From: Shinella granuli
GTDB taxonomy: Bacteria > Pseudomonadota > Alphaproteobacteria > Rhizobiales > Rhizobiaceae
NCBI RefSeq assembly: GCF_004341885.1
Contig: NZ_SLVX01000004.1
Location: 1-64,000, forward strand
Length of the DNA stretch: 64,000 bases
Direction of reading: 5' to 3'
The translations under genes were made by a program, and so were the position numbers. Below are positions 6,938 to 15,196 of the stretch, one piece after another; the first letter of the stretch is position 1, and the number at the start of each line of letters is the position of its first letter. The notes below the pieces were generated by a model. That model saw nothing but the letters and a program-made list of their open reading frames with translations. It searched no databases and was not told the origin of the DNA.

Positions 6938-7317
6938 CAGCGTCCGCACTCCTTCGTCAGCATGGCCGCGACGACCGCGCCAGCGGTGTAATCGGGGAAG
7001 CGTTTGAAGGCCACGAGGATTTCGTGCGGCCTTTCCTTGTTCTCGTAGAACCAATCGTAGATGCAGCGCATCGCGGCAGTATCTTTGCCGTTCGTTGCAT
7101 AACGGGCATAGGCAAGTCCCTCGACGATACCCGCCATGAACGGATAGCGCTCTTCCGCCTTCATCTCATTCGCCACAATCCCGGCGGTGAAGTCTTTCGT
7201 TTGCCCCGGAACCAAGCCCAAAGACAGCAGGAATCCAGCGGTTGCCGCCACATTGGCAACCCGCGAAAACGACCGTTTGTGTTGGAATTTGAAAAGACGA
7301 TCTTCGCTATGAGACAA
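6937..7317 (-). CDS. Small secreted or membrane-anchored protein, unknown
   Basis: A 126-residue frame with a hydrophobic stretch at about 20-38 (VANVAATAGFLLSLGLVPG), probably a signal peptide or anchor. The mature part contains two cysteines (CIYDW and KECGR) and a well-formed helical pattern, EGLAYARY. The only start upstream of the hydrophobic segment is TTG, without a clear ribosome binding site, so the true start is uncertain. The 5' part also overlaps one copy of a repeat that may be a resolvase site. Confidence 0.6.
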   Translation of the reverse strand: MSHSEDRLFKFQHKRSFSRVANVAATAGFLLSLGLVPGQTKDFTAGIVANEMKAEERYPFMAGIVEGLAYARYATNGKDTAAMRCIYDWFYENKERPHEILVAFKRFPDYTAGAVVAAMLTKECGR

Positions 7318-7410
7318 TAGTGAAGAAATTAAGGAAAATCAGAGTGTTGGCAATGAAGGCAAATTCTGAAACGGCTTACGGAAGCGTACCGCGAAAACGG
7401 TCGTTTATGT
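7261..7410. repeat. Possible res site: two 22-bp direct repeats upstream of the resolvase
   Basis: 7,261-7,282 and 7,389-7,410 both read CCGCGAAAACGnnCGTTTnTGT, 19 of 22 identical, 128 bases apart. Each contains the inverted repeat AAACG-nn-CGTTT, the sort of dyad bound by a resolvase dimer. They lie in front of the serine resolvase gene, where Tn3-type res subsites usually are. The role is inferred. Confidence 0.5.
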
Positions 7411-7462
7411 CAATCTAAATCGTGACCCAAGCGACCGCCTAACATATTGATTCACATGCGAA

Positions 7463-8059
7463 ATGATCGAGAAACTCAATGAATACAAAGGTAGGCGGGT
7501 GGGCTATCTGCGCTGCTCCCGTCCGGATCAGTCCCTTGACCGCCAGATAGACGCCCTGCGGCCCCATTGCGATGAGCTGCACCCGGAGTCCGGCAGCGCG
7601 GTTGCCCGCAAGCGGCCTGTGTTCGAGAAGGTCATAGACAGCCTGCAACGGGGGGACGTTCTGGTGGTTCTGGACGTGGACAGGGCCTTCCGCTCGCCGA
7701 TTGACGCACTGCTGACCGAAGAGACGCTCAGCAGGAGGGGCGTTTCTCTGCACATCGTCAATGCGGCGGTCGATACCTCGACGGCAGAAGGCGAGTTCAT
7801 CTTCACGATCCTGACGGCGCAAGCGCGGCTGGAGCGGCGGCACATATCCCGCCGTACGAAAGAAGGGCTGGCGGCAACCCGCCAGCGCGGCACGCGGCTG
7901 GGCCGTCCACCAAAGCTGACAGAGGATCAGCTATCGGCGGCGCGGTGGCAAATTGAGGGAAAGCTGGCGACCATCGGGGCCATTGCCGCCCAATACAAGG
8001 TCGATCCTTGGACGTTGACACGCTCGCTGCGAAGGCATTGTCAAATTGACCATAACTAG
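7463..8059 (+). CDS. Small serine resolvase/invertase
   Basis: A 198-residue member of the resolvase/invertase family (Hin/Pin/TnpR type). The catalytic serine is S19 in YLRCSRPDQ, and the conserved DVDRAFRS and TAQARLERR segments follow. A linker, RGTRLGRPPKL, leads to a C-terminal helix-turn-helix (about 155-192). It would recombine short sites, resolve multimers of the circular element or invert a segment. It has a poor ribosome binding site. It is separate from the large recombinase that integrates the element. Confidence 0.88.
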   Translation: MIEKLNEYKGRRVGYLRCSRPDQSLDRQIDALRPHCDELHPESGSAVARKRPVFEKVIDSLQRGDVLVVLDVDRAFRSPIDALLTEETLSRRGVSLHIVNAAVDTSTAEGEFIFTILTAQARLERRHISRRTKEGLAATRQRGTRLGRPPKLTEDQLSAARWQIEGKLATIGAIAAQYKVDPWTLTRSLRRHCQIDHN

Positions 8060-8073
8060 TTGGCGCTGTCGTA

Positions 8074-8086
8074 CAACTTGGACAGT
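8074..8086 (+). repeat. Motif CAACTTGGnCAGT, one of three copies
   Basis: CAACTTGGACAGT here is matched by its reverse complement ACTGGCCAAGTTG at 106-118 (one mismatch), and CTTGGACAGTA recurs at 10,572-10,582. Just upstream, CTGTC (8,066-8,070) and GACAG form a 20-base dyad around it. It could be a recombinase or transposase binding site. Confidence 0.35.
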
Positions 8087-8249
8087 ACCATTTTTCAGGC
8101 GCAACCCCGCACGGCGAAAATACACCTAAAGATTTTAAATGGCAGAAAATACAACTGTTTACCTATTGGTAGTTATTATTGCTGAACCTCAATTATGAGA
8201 GTACCCTTTGATTGCATCGCTAGTGTTACTCAATTCAAGGGAGGGTGGC

Positions 8250-8504
8250 ATGAAAAATGGTAAAACTGTTGCACATCCAGCAATGGAAGAGTCGAATGCG
8301 TCTCGGTTGAACTACATAACGCAGATTCTTGTGCAGTTACGAGCACAGGCCTCATGTGTTGATGATACGCTGACCTACTTCATCGACATGGCAACGGTTC
8401 ATTCCGCTGACTTGGGGAACGGCGTCGTGCCCTGTCGCTGTGCCAAGGACAACAATCAGCTTGCAGTTGATGAGTGCCTTAGCCCGGCATCTATCGCGTC
8501 GTGA
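8250..8504 (+). CDS. Small conserved hypothetical protein
   Basis: An 84-residue protein starting MKNGKTVAHP; the ATG follows AAGGGAGGG, which decides the start. Residues about 20-52 (LNYITQILVQLRAQA...TLTYFIDMATVHS) form two helices. The pattern is common in small alphaproteobacterial proteins near mobile genes. Its last 49 bases overlap the end of the oppositely oriented gene. The function is unknown. Confidence 0.6.
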   Translation: MKNGKTVAHPAMEESNASRLNYITQILVQLRAQASCVDDTLTYFIDMATVHSADLGNGVVPCRCAKDNNQLAVDECLSPASIAS

Positions 8505-8692
8505 TTGTCTGCTATCGGGCGCGGTTGACCAAGTAGTTCGCGCATAGCCAACTGCGCCCGGACTGCTTCCACAGCTTCGGCAGGGGTTTTCTCGGCGAAC
8601 ATTGCAACCCGCGCCGCCCCCATAGACAGCCTCAGCTCGGCCTCATACTTGGAGCGCTCCACCATCTGCACCATCCTCCAAGGTTCCATCAT
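8456..8692 (-). CDS. Small hypothetical protein
   Basis: A frame of up to 91 residues, mainly helical, with EKTPAEAVEAVRAQLAMRELLGQ as its most protein-like part (shown in two pieces: EKTPAEAVEAV and RAQLAMRELL). Several starts are possible. The ATG at 8,692 is listed, but the ATG at 8,665 has GGAGG nine bases upstream and may be the real one. It overlaps the convergent small gene by 49 bases at the 3' end. No function was recognised. Confidence 0.5.
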   Translation of the reverse strand: MMEPWRMVQMVERSKYEAELRLSMGAARVAMFAEKTPAEAVEAVRAQLAMRELLGQPRPIADNHDAIDAGLRHSSTAS

Positions 8693-8764
8693 CGTGCGAT
8701 AGCGCTTAGCGCTTTCCGTTGCGTAAAGCAAGCATTGCGAGTGATTGATCGGCGATACGATCTA

Positions 8765-8889
8765 TGGTGCGGGAAGGCATTTTGCCTGATCCGCACCACG
8801 GCTTGGGGGTGGACGGGGGCGCGCAGCGGCCCCCTCCCAAGGGGTTTTCGCATGGCGAAAACACACCTTGCATACTCCCCAAAGGGGAG
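8765..8889. other. Cluster of four hairpins, candidate origin of transfer
   Basis: Four inverted repeats follow each other in 125 non-coding bases: TGGTGCGG/CCGCACCA with an inner AGGCA/TGCCT (8,765-8,798); CTTGGG...GGGGGC paired with GCCCCC...CCCAAG (8,802-8,841); GTTTTCGC-ATG-GCGAAAAC (8,844-8,862); CTCCCC-AAA-GGGGAG (8,875-8,889). Such density suggests a site acting as single-stranded DNA or bound by several proteins. In an element with mobC and a relaxase, oriT is the leading guess, but no known nic sequence was recognised. Confidence 0.4.
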
Positions 8890-8909
8890 CGGTGCGGCGC
8901 ATTATCGGG

Positions 8910-9818
8910 TCATGACGATCTTCGGCGATAGGTAATTTTACGTTCGGTGTCGCTCACCAGTTCATAGGGTGCCCATGTCATATCGGCAGTTAGCCCATGG
9001 CGGTCGGTAATGAGATGGGTGACGGAATCGAAATGGCAGAATTGTCCGACAACATTCCTATTGAAACCGAGCGCAACGTCATCCGCGCATATTTCATTGG
9101 TGAAGGCATTATCAAAATCGCCGAAGATAAGCGTCGCAATTGTCGTCCTGTTCAAAGCGAGTAGCAGTTGAAACGGCGTTTGCCCCGGATATGGCAAATA
9201 TGATGCGGGAGGGGCAGGCACGCCAACAGCATGAACAGGCTTCGTCGAAGTTTTTAACGGTACTCTCGTGCGAAGAACTGAAACCGCCGCCTTCCTGTAA
9301 TCTCGCTGCGTCCAATCCAGAGAGGCCGACATCTGATTGAAAGCCTCCTTCGCCGCTTCGGGATCGCGGCGGATTTCGGCATACATTTTGCGTTCCTCGT
9401 CGGAAAATGGAATATCGCTCTCTGGGTTGCCCGCGAGGTCGGCCAATTCCAGAACTGTGCGGAAATAATGCGGAGTTCGCGCTTCCAAATGCCGAATTAA
9501 GGCGTACAGGATCGGCTTGTCCGATATGTCGAGTTGTTCGGTTTGACCGGACGCAATCTTGACCCAGGTATCGCTCTTGGAGATTGGTGTCTCCACATTG
9601 CTATTGATTTCGGTTTCGACCGAAATGGGCGCACCATCGACCATGTGCACATATAGGTCGCGCTCAAAACCGATGCTTCTAATGGCCCGTTGCGCCCATA
9701 CCGCGAGATGGCCGCGCCGCATGACGGTGAACAGCTTCTTCTTTTCCTCATCCACTGCGAAGTTTCTCAGATAGAATTGAGGGATGTAGTGGTGATTACG
9801 AGGTTGATTTGTTGACAT
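8910..9818 (-). CDS. DUF4238 protein
   Basis: A 302-residue protein with the DUF4238 signature HHYIPQFYLRNF at residues 9-20, followed by a beta-rich region and the FERDLY and LARNxE-like (LIRHLEARTP) helices typical of the family. The start at the ATG at 9,818 puts the signature near the N-terminus, as in relatives; weak GAAACGG lies upstream. The biochemical role of DUF4238 is not known. Members are often found among accessory genes of mobile elements, where a role in conflict with phage or other elements is plausible. Confidence 0.82.
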   Translation of the reverse strand: MSTNQPRNHHYIPQFYLRNFAVDEEKKKLFTVMRRGHLAVWAQRAIRSIGFERDLYVHMVDGAPISVETEINSNVETPISKSDTWVKIASGQTEQLDISDKPILYALIRHLEARTPHYFRTVLELADLAGNPESDIPFSDEERKMYAEIRRDPEAAKEAFNQMSASLDWTQRDYRKAAVSVLRTRVPLKTSTKPVHAVGVPAPPASYLPYPGQTPFQLLLALNRTTIATLIFGDFDNAFTNEICADDVALGFNRNVVGQFCHFDSVTHLITDRHGLTADMTWAPYELVSDTERKITYRRRSS

Positions 9819-9932
9819 GGCCGTTTCGAAACAATCGTATTGCAATATCGAAAGATTATTTTGTCCGAACGCGATAATCCAGCTTCGATATTCGAATGCC
9901 GCCTGTATATGAGGCGGCATCCGGCATGACTT

Positions 9933-10319
9933 TTAGTATTCGCTGGCCAGCATCACAGTCAGGACGCGGCGGGTCACGGTGGGGTCAGCGGGATTTTCGC
10001 TGCCATACCGGTAATCGGTATCGTAGTAGTCGATCTTCCAGAAGACGCGGCCCGCCTCGGAGTCAGCAACGGTTCCGAAGTCGTGTTCGCCATAGGGGTC
10101 ATTGTCCGGCGTAAAGGCGTTGAACGTCCGCACGGCGGCGAGGATGGAAATCTGCGCCAGCGGTGACAAGGCAGAAATGCCGCGTGTGACGAGCACCCTG
10201 CCGTCGATTTCCGGCGTCCCGAAGTGCGGGATGTGGATCATGGATCGGAAGTGGTCGTTATGTTCGGCGACGATGCGGGACGTATCCAGCGGCGTATCGG
10301 AATTGTTTTTCTTGTTCAT
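9933..10319 (-). CDS. DUF3768 protein
   Basis: A 128-residue protein with the DUF3768 hallmark near the C-terminus: a HDFG segment, then FWKIDYYDTDYRYGS and TRRVLTVMLASEY. The ATG at 10,319 has AGGAGA eight bases upstream, which sets the start. The family is widespread on alphaproteobacterial plasmids and integrated elements and has no known function. A 7-bp hairpin, GGCTGAA-CCA-TTCAGCC, lies in the leader at 10,342-10,358. Confidence 0.85.
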   Translation of the reverse strand: MNKKNNSDTPLDTSRIVAEHNDHFRSMIHIPHFGTPEIDGRVLVTRGISALSPLAQISILAAVRTFNAFTPDNDPYGEHDFGTVADSEAGRVFWKIDYYDTDYRYGSENPADPTVTRRVLTVMLASEY

Positions 10320-10774
10320 GTTGATTTCTCCTTTGTTCAAGGGCTGAACCATTCAGCCGATGGGCCGGAGAAATCGGGCCGGATAAAGAGTGCCGGTCAC
10401 ATGGTCAACACGGGAGCCACGTTTACGCGGCGAATGGAGCGGGCAAGCCATTGATCGGTGCGCGCCGGTCTGATCTCACGCCGCTACAGTCGGATGGATG
10501 GGCAACATGGGAACAAACTGGAGGGGTTAACGGCGAAATATATAGACTTCGGCTTCCTTACTTAAAAAAACCTTGGACAGTATTCGATCACCTCAAGATG
10601 CTAACCGAGTAGACCGCATGCAAGAATAGTAAGAGATTGCTATCCGCATAACCTACACTACCGACGGGCAAATGGACATGTTGGACGAATACCTTACAAT
10701 ACCGACTCTTAAGTCAAGAAGTAGGAATATAAGCCTATTGCCACAAGAAGATAAAATAGTTTAATTTACATGTT
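10320..10774. other. Intergenic region with a composition switch
   Basis: Divergent promoter region between the DUF3768 gene and the ATPase/FRG cassette. No gene is seen. From about 10,500 rightwards the sequence becomes markedly AT-rich, marking the left side of a block of different origin. The motif CTTGGACAGTA at 10,572-10,582 also occurs near 8,077. A plausible promoter for the cassette lies in the AT-rich 10,700-10,770 stretch, but no element stands out. Confidence 0.5.
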
Positions 10775-11134
10775 ATGGAATATAAAGACATTCTCATAGA
10801 GGAATTTCGCCGAGAGGCTGAATACAGAATCCAAATAGCGAATACTAACGTCGAGAAGGAGCTATTAAGCGTGAAGAGCCTCGACAACGTAATTCGCCAA
10901 TTCGATCAGGCCGCAAACTGTCTTTCCGTTTCAGAGATTCTAAGCTTGGGAGGGCACCGATCCGATGCGCTCAGAAACGCGATTCTCGATGATTTGCGCT
11001 CTAACAAGACGGCGCTTACAGCGAAGCATGGATTTTATCCATCAAATGAATTCTACCAAAAGCTGCGGAAGCTCGTAAAAAATGTTGCAATTGTTGCGAC
11101 GAGCCTTTTAGCATCCAATACGCTCCTACACTAG
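10775..11134 (+). CDS. Small protein of the ATPase/FRG cassette
   Basis: A 119-residue, mostly helical protein. An N-terminal charged helix (EEFRREAEYRIQIANTNVEKEL) covers about 9-30, shown here in part only as EEFRREAEYRI. The C-terminus is hydrophobic (VAIVATSLLASNTLLH). No family was recognised. Rare codons (ATA, AGA, TTA, CTA) and low GC match the two genes downstream, and only 37 bases separate its stop from the likely start of the ATPase. It may be a sensor, regulator or adaptor of the cassette, or an antitoxin-like partner; this is speculation from position. Confidence 0.65.
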   Translation: MEYKDILIEEFRREAEYRIQIANTNVEKELLSVKSLDNVIRQFDQAANCLSVSEILSLGGHRSDALRNAILDDLRSNKTALTAKHGFYPSNEFYQKLRKLVKNVAIVATSLLASNTLLH

Positions 11135-11171
11135 CCACCAAGATCGCAGTTTCACATTGGAAGGCGCTCAC

Positions 11172-12776
11172 TTGAAAATTGAAGAAGAGAGTGAGGATTT
11201 TGATCAATTCCTTGGTGATGGCAATTTTGGGAATCCAGATGCCACCACGGCGGATTTAGAAAAAGCAGCGATACAAATGGGGCTGGCTTTCCCCAGCCTG
11301 AGCATCGCCGCCAATAGATTATCCACCCATCTGATAGTGGGCCGCAAGGGCGCTGGTAAGACGTTTCACTGGAGAACATTAGAAGCTGCCGCCAAATCCC
11401 GCCACGAGGTTATTGCTATCACCGATAATGGAGCGTTGAGTGAGGCAGCGGTGAAAGCCCTGTCCGCTCGGGCAGGCAATTTAAGCCCCGATCATTTTTG
11501 GTCATTGGTCTGGCGTAGAGCAATATTTTCATTCTTAGCATCGTTGTTTTACTCTACAAGGCAGCATATGTCTTTTGACAACGTTGATAGACTTAAATCA
11601 GTGATAGATAAGAGAACATTCATTGATAGATTTGATGATATTTTCTCAGAGCCTCTTGTTGAATTGACGCCAGTCAAGTACGTTGAGAAATTTTCTTCGA
11701 TGGAAAAACGCCATCTATTTGAGAATTTCATTCAAAGCGATCTCTGGGTTGAGTTGGAGACCGTGATGCAGGCTTCAATCCCAGAGAACTCTCCTATATA
11801 TATATTTATAGATGCTATCGACGCGCAAGCGGACACTATCCCGCAGATGTGGCACGACTGCCAGTATGGCCTCTTAGTAACAATTTTAAATCTTATCAGG
11901 GAAATGAAAGGGCGGTTACATATAGTTGCAACCATTCGAGATTCTGTATATCGGGCGCGCGTCGGAACAGAGCATGGCACGAAAGTAGTAGATGATAATC
12001 ATATCAGAATACTCAACTGGGGAAGGAGGGAGAACGAATATTTCGCAAGGGAGAAAATAATTCGCTCTGCCCGATTAAAGATCCCGTCAAAGGCAAGCAT
12101 AAATGATGTAATGGATGCGTGGCTAGGCTTTAGTAGTATATTCAATAAAAGAAGAGGTATTGAAGAGAATGCGGCTCAGTACATTCTTAGGCATACTAGG
12201 TGCCTTCCGAGAGATGTTGTTATCGTAGGGAACGAAATCTCAAGGGAGCTATTAGTGTGTCGCCGAACGAATGAGAAATTTTCGCCGGGGAGACTTAGGA
12301 AAGCGGTTGAAGCGTGCTCGAAGCTTTTTGCCAATGAGTCCGTTGAGACCTGCTTGACGGAAATGCTGGTAACGCAACATTCTGTTGAAGAGTACGCCCG
12401 TATGCTTCGTCAGCGCCCAGATGACAGTGATGCCATCAAGTATCATTTGAGGGAGGAAGTCGAGAGGTTTGTTAGATTAATTGGCAAGCAGGTTTTTGAT
12501 AGTAATGAGCTACAAAGCGCTATATCTTCTCTAAATGGGAAATCAAACGCCAGTACTCACAAGGATACGAGATACAGAATTGATAATGTATTTTGGAGGA
12601 ATGGACTAATCGCCTACAAGGATGATAGGGGCGGAGGCGAATCGAAGTGGATTTACAATTGGTATGCAGTTTCAGAAAACGAAAACCTTCCAAGTAGCGC
12701 GAAGCGCTATGGATTTCATCCCTCAATAGCAGATAGATATATGTTGGAGTTAACCAGTGATGAACTCGTCTACTGA
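11172..12776 (+). CDS. P-loop ATPase (KAP/Sll1717-like), likely defence component
   Basis: A protein of 534 residues (539 if a TTG 15 bases upstream is used). TTG at 11,172 was preferred because GGAAGG lies 7 bases before it. Walker A, GRKGAGKT, is at about 56-63. A Walker B-like strand, [12 protein letters not shown], is at about 207-218. [12 protein letters not shown] at about 335-346 resembles the HTRRRPRD element of Sll1717-type P-loop ATPases. The C-terminal 150 residues are probably helical or winged-helix. Such NTPases act as switches in bacterial immunity. It overlaps the FRG gene by 20 bases. Composition is AT-rich, unlike the rest of the element. Confidence 0.82.
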   Translation: MKIEEESEDFDQFLGDGNFGNPDATTADLEKAAIQMGLAFPSLSIAANRLSTHLIVGRKGAGKTFHWRTLEAAAKSRHEVIAITDNGALSEAAVKALSARAGNLSPDHFWSLVWRRAIFSFLASLFYSTRQHMSFDNVDRLKSVIDKRTFIDRFDDIFSEPLVELTPVKYVEKFSSMEKRHLFENFIQSDLWVELETVMQASIPENSPIYIFIDAIDAQADTIPQMWHDCQYGLLVTILNLIREMKGRLHIVATIRDSVYRARVGTEHGTKVVDDNHIRILNWGRRENEYFAREKIIRSARLKIPSKASINDVMDAWLGFSSIFNKRRGIEENAAQYILRHTRCLPRDVVIVGNEISRELLVCRRTNEKFSPGRLRKAVEACSKLFANESVETCLTEMLVTQHSVEEYARMLRQRPDDSDAIKYHLREEVERFVRLIGKQVFDSNELQSAISSLNGKSNASTHKDTRYRIDNVFWRNGLIAYKDDRGGGESKWIYNWYAVSENENLPSSAKRYGFHPSIADRYMLELTSDELVY

Positions 12777-13545
12777 GTATTTTTGTGATGTAAGTAGAGT
12801 TCAGTGGGACAAATTTGGAAAAACGTTAAATGATATTTTCACTGACGGATTGTCAGCAGGTAGGTTTATTTTTCGAGGACAGCCGAAGGCTTCATGGGGG
12901 CTGGAGTCATCTTTTGATCGGTTGGTTTCACGGGAGTTAGGGATCAAAGATAGGAAGCAACTATATAATAGTTACATGCTAGATTTAGCCGACACCCTTA
13001 ACACGGGAGGCTATGTCAGCTTTCCAAAGGCGAGCGCGACTGACGCAGAATCCCTGATTCCTTATGAAATATTGGCTCAACATCATGGAGCGCCGACCAG
13101 ATTGCTAGACTGGACGACAAGTCCATATGTTGCAGCCTTTTTCGCCTTTCAGAATGTTCCAAATTTGCGCTCAAATGAGAAGCTTCAACCAGTCGTTTGG
13201 GCTCTTGATACGCAAATTTTGGAAGACTTTGTTGGTGTTGAAGACTGTCAACTTCTGAAGAAGCCACCAGTTTCTGTAGAGAGGCTGTCAGCTCAAATGG
13301 GGTGCTTCAGTCGGAACTCATCTAGCTTCAGTGATCTTTTAGAGTTGATCGAGCTTTCAGTGAGCCGTAACAAAAGAACTTCAAAGCCCCATGTACTTTG
13401 GAAAATTTCTCTTAGAAATTCTGATAGGATGGCAGCATATATTGATTTGCAGCTTATGGGTATTACGCTTAGCCGATTGTTTCCAGATGTCGAGGGTGTA
13501 ATTCGCTCGTTCAGGTCAAATATAGAGAAGATAATATTGAAATAA
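12757..13545 (+). CDS. FRG-domain protein, probable effector
   Basis: A 262-residue protein (259 if the ATG three bases on is used). FRGQ is at 39-42. The second hallmark of the FRG domain (PF08867), [17 protein letters not shown] followed by AAFFAF, is at about 107-131. The domain occurs in many bacterial accessory genes and its activity is not settled. GGAG precedes the start, which lies inside the ATPase gene, so production of the two proteins is tied. The likely arrangement is ATPase as sensor or switch and FRG as effector, but no biochemical evidence can be read from sequence. Confidence 0.85.
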   Translation: MMNSSTEYFCDVSRVQWDKFGKTLNDIFTDGLSAGRFIFRGQPKASWGLESSFDRLVSRELGIKDRKQLYNSYMLDLADTLNTGGYVSFPKASATDAESLIPYEILAQHHGAPTRLLDWTTSPYVAAFFAFQNVPNLRSNEKLQPVVWALDTQILEDFVGVEDCQLLKKPPVSVERLSAQMGCFSRNSSSFSDLLELIELSVSRNKRTSKPHVLWKISLRNSDRMAAYIDLQLMGITLSRLFPDVEGVIRSFRSNIEKIILK

Positions 13546-13582
13546 TGACCTATCTATAAGGTCTGGTCAGCAGAAATGTACT

Positions 13583-14020
13583 TTACGGTATCCTCTGTTT
13601 TCCGAATATTAATAGGTTATCTTTGTGTTGTGTTTCCCGGAAATGATAATCCTTTGAGTTTTCTCGGCGCATCACAATATCGAATATCTCTCTATCCGCC
13701 GTATAAACGAGCATATCGACAGGCGCGCGCCCGAAATTGTCCTTCTGCCAGACATCGCAGCGCGGATGATTGACCAGCAGGGCCACGGCCTCGACGTTCT
13801 GCCGGAATATCGCGACATGCAGAGGCGTGAGGCTGGCGTAGGGATCGCCCATGTTGATTTGCTCGGGATTGGCTTTCAGAATGGCCTCGGCCTCCGTCAC
13901 CTTGTCCATATAAATGGCCCGCAGCAGCGAATAGGCCGAGAGCTTGCCGCCGCCTTCGGGATCGAAGCGGGCGAAGGCGTTGGCGCGGACGGTGTTCTTT
14001 GGCTTCGGTTGCAGGCTCAT
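13583..14020 (-). CDS. Ankyrin-repeat protein
   Basis: A 145-residue protein with one clear ankyrin repeat at about 63-98 (SLTPLHVAIFRQNVEAVALLV...DVWQKDNFGRAPVDML) and degenerate flanking repeats. Ankyrin proteins bind other proteins. Its ATG overlaps the stop of the upstream 364-residue gene (ATGA), so the two probably work together, with the ankyrin protein as partner or inhibitor. It is convergent with the FRG gene, 37 bases apart. Confidence 0.8.
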   Translation of the reverse strand: MSLQPKPKNTVRANAFARFDPEGGGKLSAYSLLRAIYMDKVTEAEAILKANPEQINMGDPYASLTPLHVAIFRQNVEAVALLVNHPRCDVWQKDNFGRAPVDMLVYTADREIFDIVMRRENSKDYHFRETQHKDNLLIFGKQRIP

Positions 14021-15111
14021 AGCAGGCTCCCCACGGCCAGCGGGTTCTGGATGACGCGCTCGATTTCAGCGGCGTTTTTCAGGTCGGGCAGGATGAAATG
14101 CAGATCGGGATGCCGCAGGAAGTCGGCGGGCTTGCGGTGAAAGACGTTTTCACGCGGATAGATCATAACAACGCGGTTTTTCACGTCCGGCACGGGCGAT
14201 AGATTGACCTGTGCCTGTCCGTCGAGATGGAAGCCGAGATCGAACGCTTGTGCAAATTCCCCTTTCATATGGGCAAGATCGCGGGCGGTCATGCCCTGCC
14301 ACTCTTGCCGCACGAAATGCCGGACTTCGCCAACGGTGAAGAGCGGTATCTCGTGCGGGTTCGCCGCTTCGTTCTTGCCGTTGGCGGTAATCAGGATGGA
14401 GTGGAGTTTTCCGGTGCGGGACAGGCATTCGCGCAAAAACAGGTGGATGCTGTTGCCGGACGCGATGCCGATGCCCTCATAGACCTGCCGCACATCGAGC
14501 GTCACGAAGTCCGGCGGAAAGAGCAGCGATAGCGGGAACTCCGCGGCGTGGTAGTAGCCCATGCGGGTGGCGCGCAAAATGACGATACTGCGCTCGGCGA
14601 TATACTGCTTGATGTCCACCGAGCGTTTGAGCTTCGCCTGCTGCTCGTAGCCGTCCTTATTCTCGAAGAAATGCCGCACCATCGTCATGGGCAGGTAGGA
14701 GTGGCGATCCTGCGCAGGCGCGCAGAGATAGACGCCCTCGAAGGCTTTCAGGACTTCCTCTTCCCATGCATCGTAATCCTCCATCTGCGCCAGATGGAAA
14801 TAGAAGTCGAACGAGCTTTCGCCGACCTGCGTGAAAATGCTGTCGGGGGAAAGCTTTTCGCGGAACTTCGGGTCGTGGTTGTCTACGATCCAGTCGATGA
14901 CCAGATCGGTCAACGGGTCGGTCAACTCATACTTGCGCAGCCGTGTCATGTATTCGCGATGAAACTCGATGTTGCGCTTCTCGCTGATCGCGGCGGCGAT
15001 GCCGCCAAGGCTTAAATGCTTGTGGGAGCGAACCAGCGCGTCGATCTTCTGGACGACGCGCTGAACGGCGTAATCGTCATATGTCCCAAGCCTTGCCCCT
15101 GCCACCGGCAT
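14017..15111 (-). CDS. Protein of unknown function paired with the ankyrin protein
   Basis: A 364-residue soluble protein without signal peptide or membrane segment. No family was recognised. Visible features are an N-terminal helical region ending in REYMTRLRKYELTDPLTDL, a middle part with VILRATRMGYYHAAEFPLSLL, and a C-terminal part containing RVVMIYPRENVFHRKPADF. GC and codon use match the transfer genes, not the AT-rich cassette. It is read away from the coupling-protein operon and translationally coupled to the ankyrin gene. It could be an enzyme-inhibitor or toxin-immunity pair; there is no direct evidence. Confidence 0.7.
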   Translation of the reverse strand: MPVAGARLGTYDDYAVQRVVQKIDALVRSHKHLSLGGIAAAISEKRNIEFHREYMTRLRKYELTDPLTDLVIDWIVDNHDPKFREKLSPDSIFTQVGESSFDFYFHLAQMEDYDAWEEEVLKAFEGVYLCAPAQDRHSYLPMTMVRHFFENKDGYEQQAKLKRSVDIKQYIAERSIVILRATRMGYYHAAEFPLSLLFPPDFVTLDVRQVYEGIGIASGNSIHLFLRECLSRTGKLHSILITANGKNEAANPHEIPLFTVGEVRHFVRQEWQGMTARDLAHMKGEFAQAFDLGFHLDGQAQVNLSPVPDVKNRVVMIYPRENVFHRKPADFLRHPDLHFILPDLKNAAEIERVIQNPLAVGSLL

Positions 15112-15163
15112 CCCCGCTTGTTACAACGCTGTCTCAGATATTCTGAACAGCACTGTTTATTGG

Positions 15164-15196
15164 AATCGAACCGGCGAATACGCGGTTCGATTTTTT
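15164..15196 (+). terminator. Terminator-like hairpin in the transfer operon leader
   Basis: AATCGAACCG and CGGTTCGATT pair over 10 bp with a 9-base loop and run directly into TTTTTT (15,191-15,196). This is a textbook intrinsic terminator on the plus strand, yet the only gene it can affect is the downstream transfer operon beginning at 15,255. It could be an attenuator, or shield the operon from upstream transcription. Confidence 0.6.

Noticed and set aside
8735-8935. A 66-codon plus-strand frame
   Set aside because: It runs through the hairpin cluster and shows no protein-like pattern or ribosome binding site.
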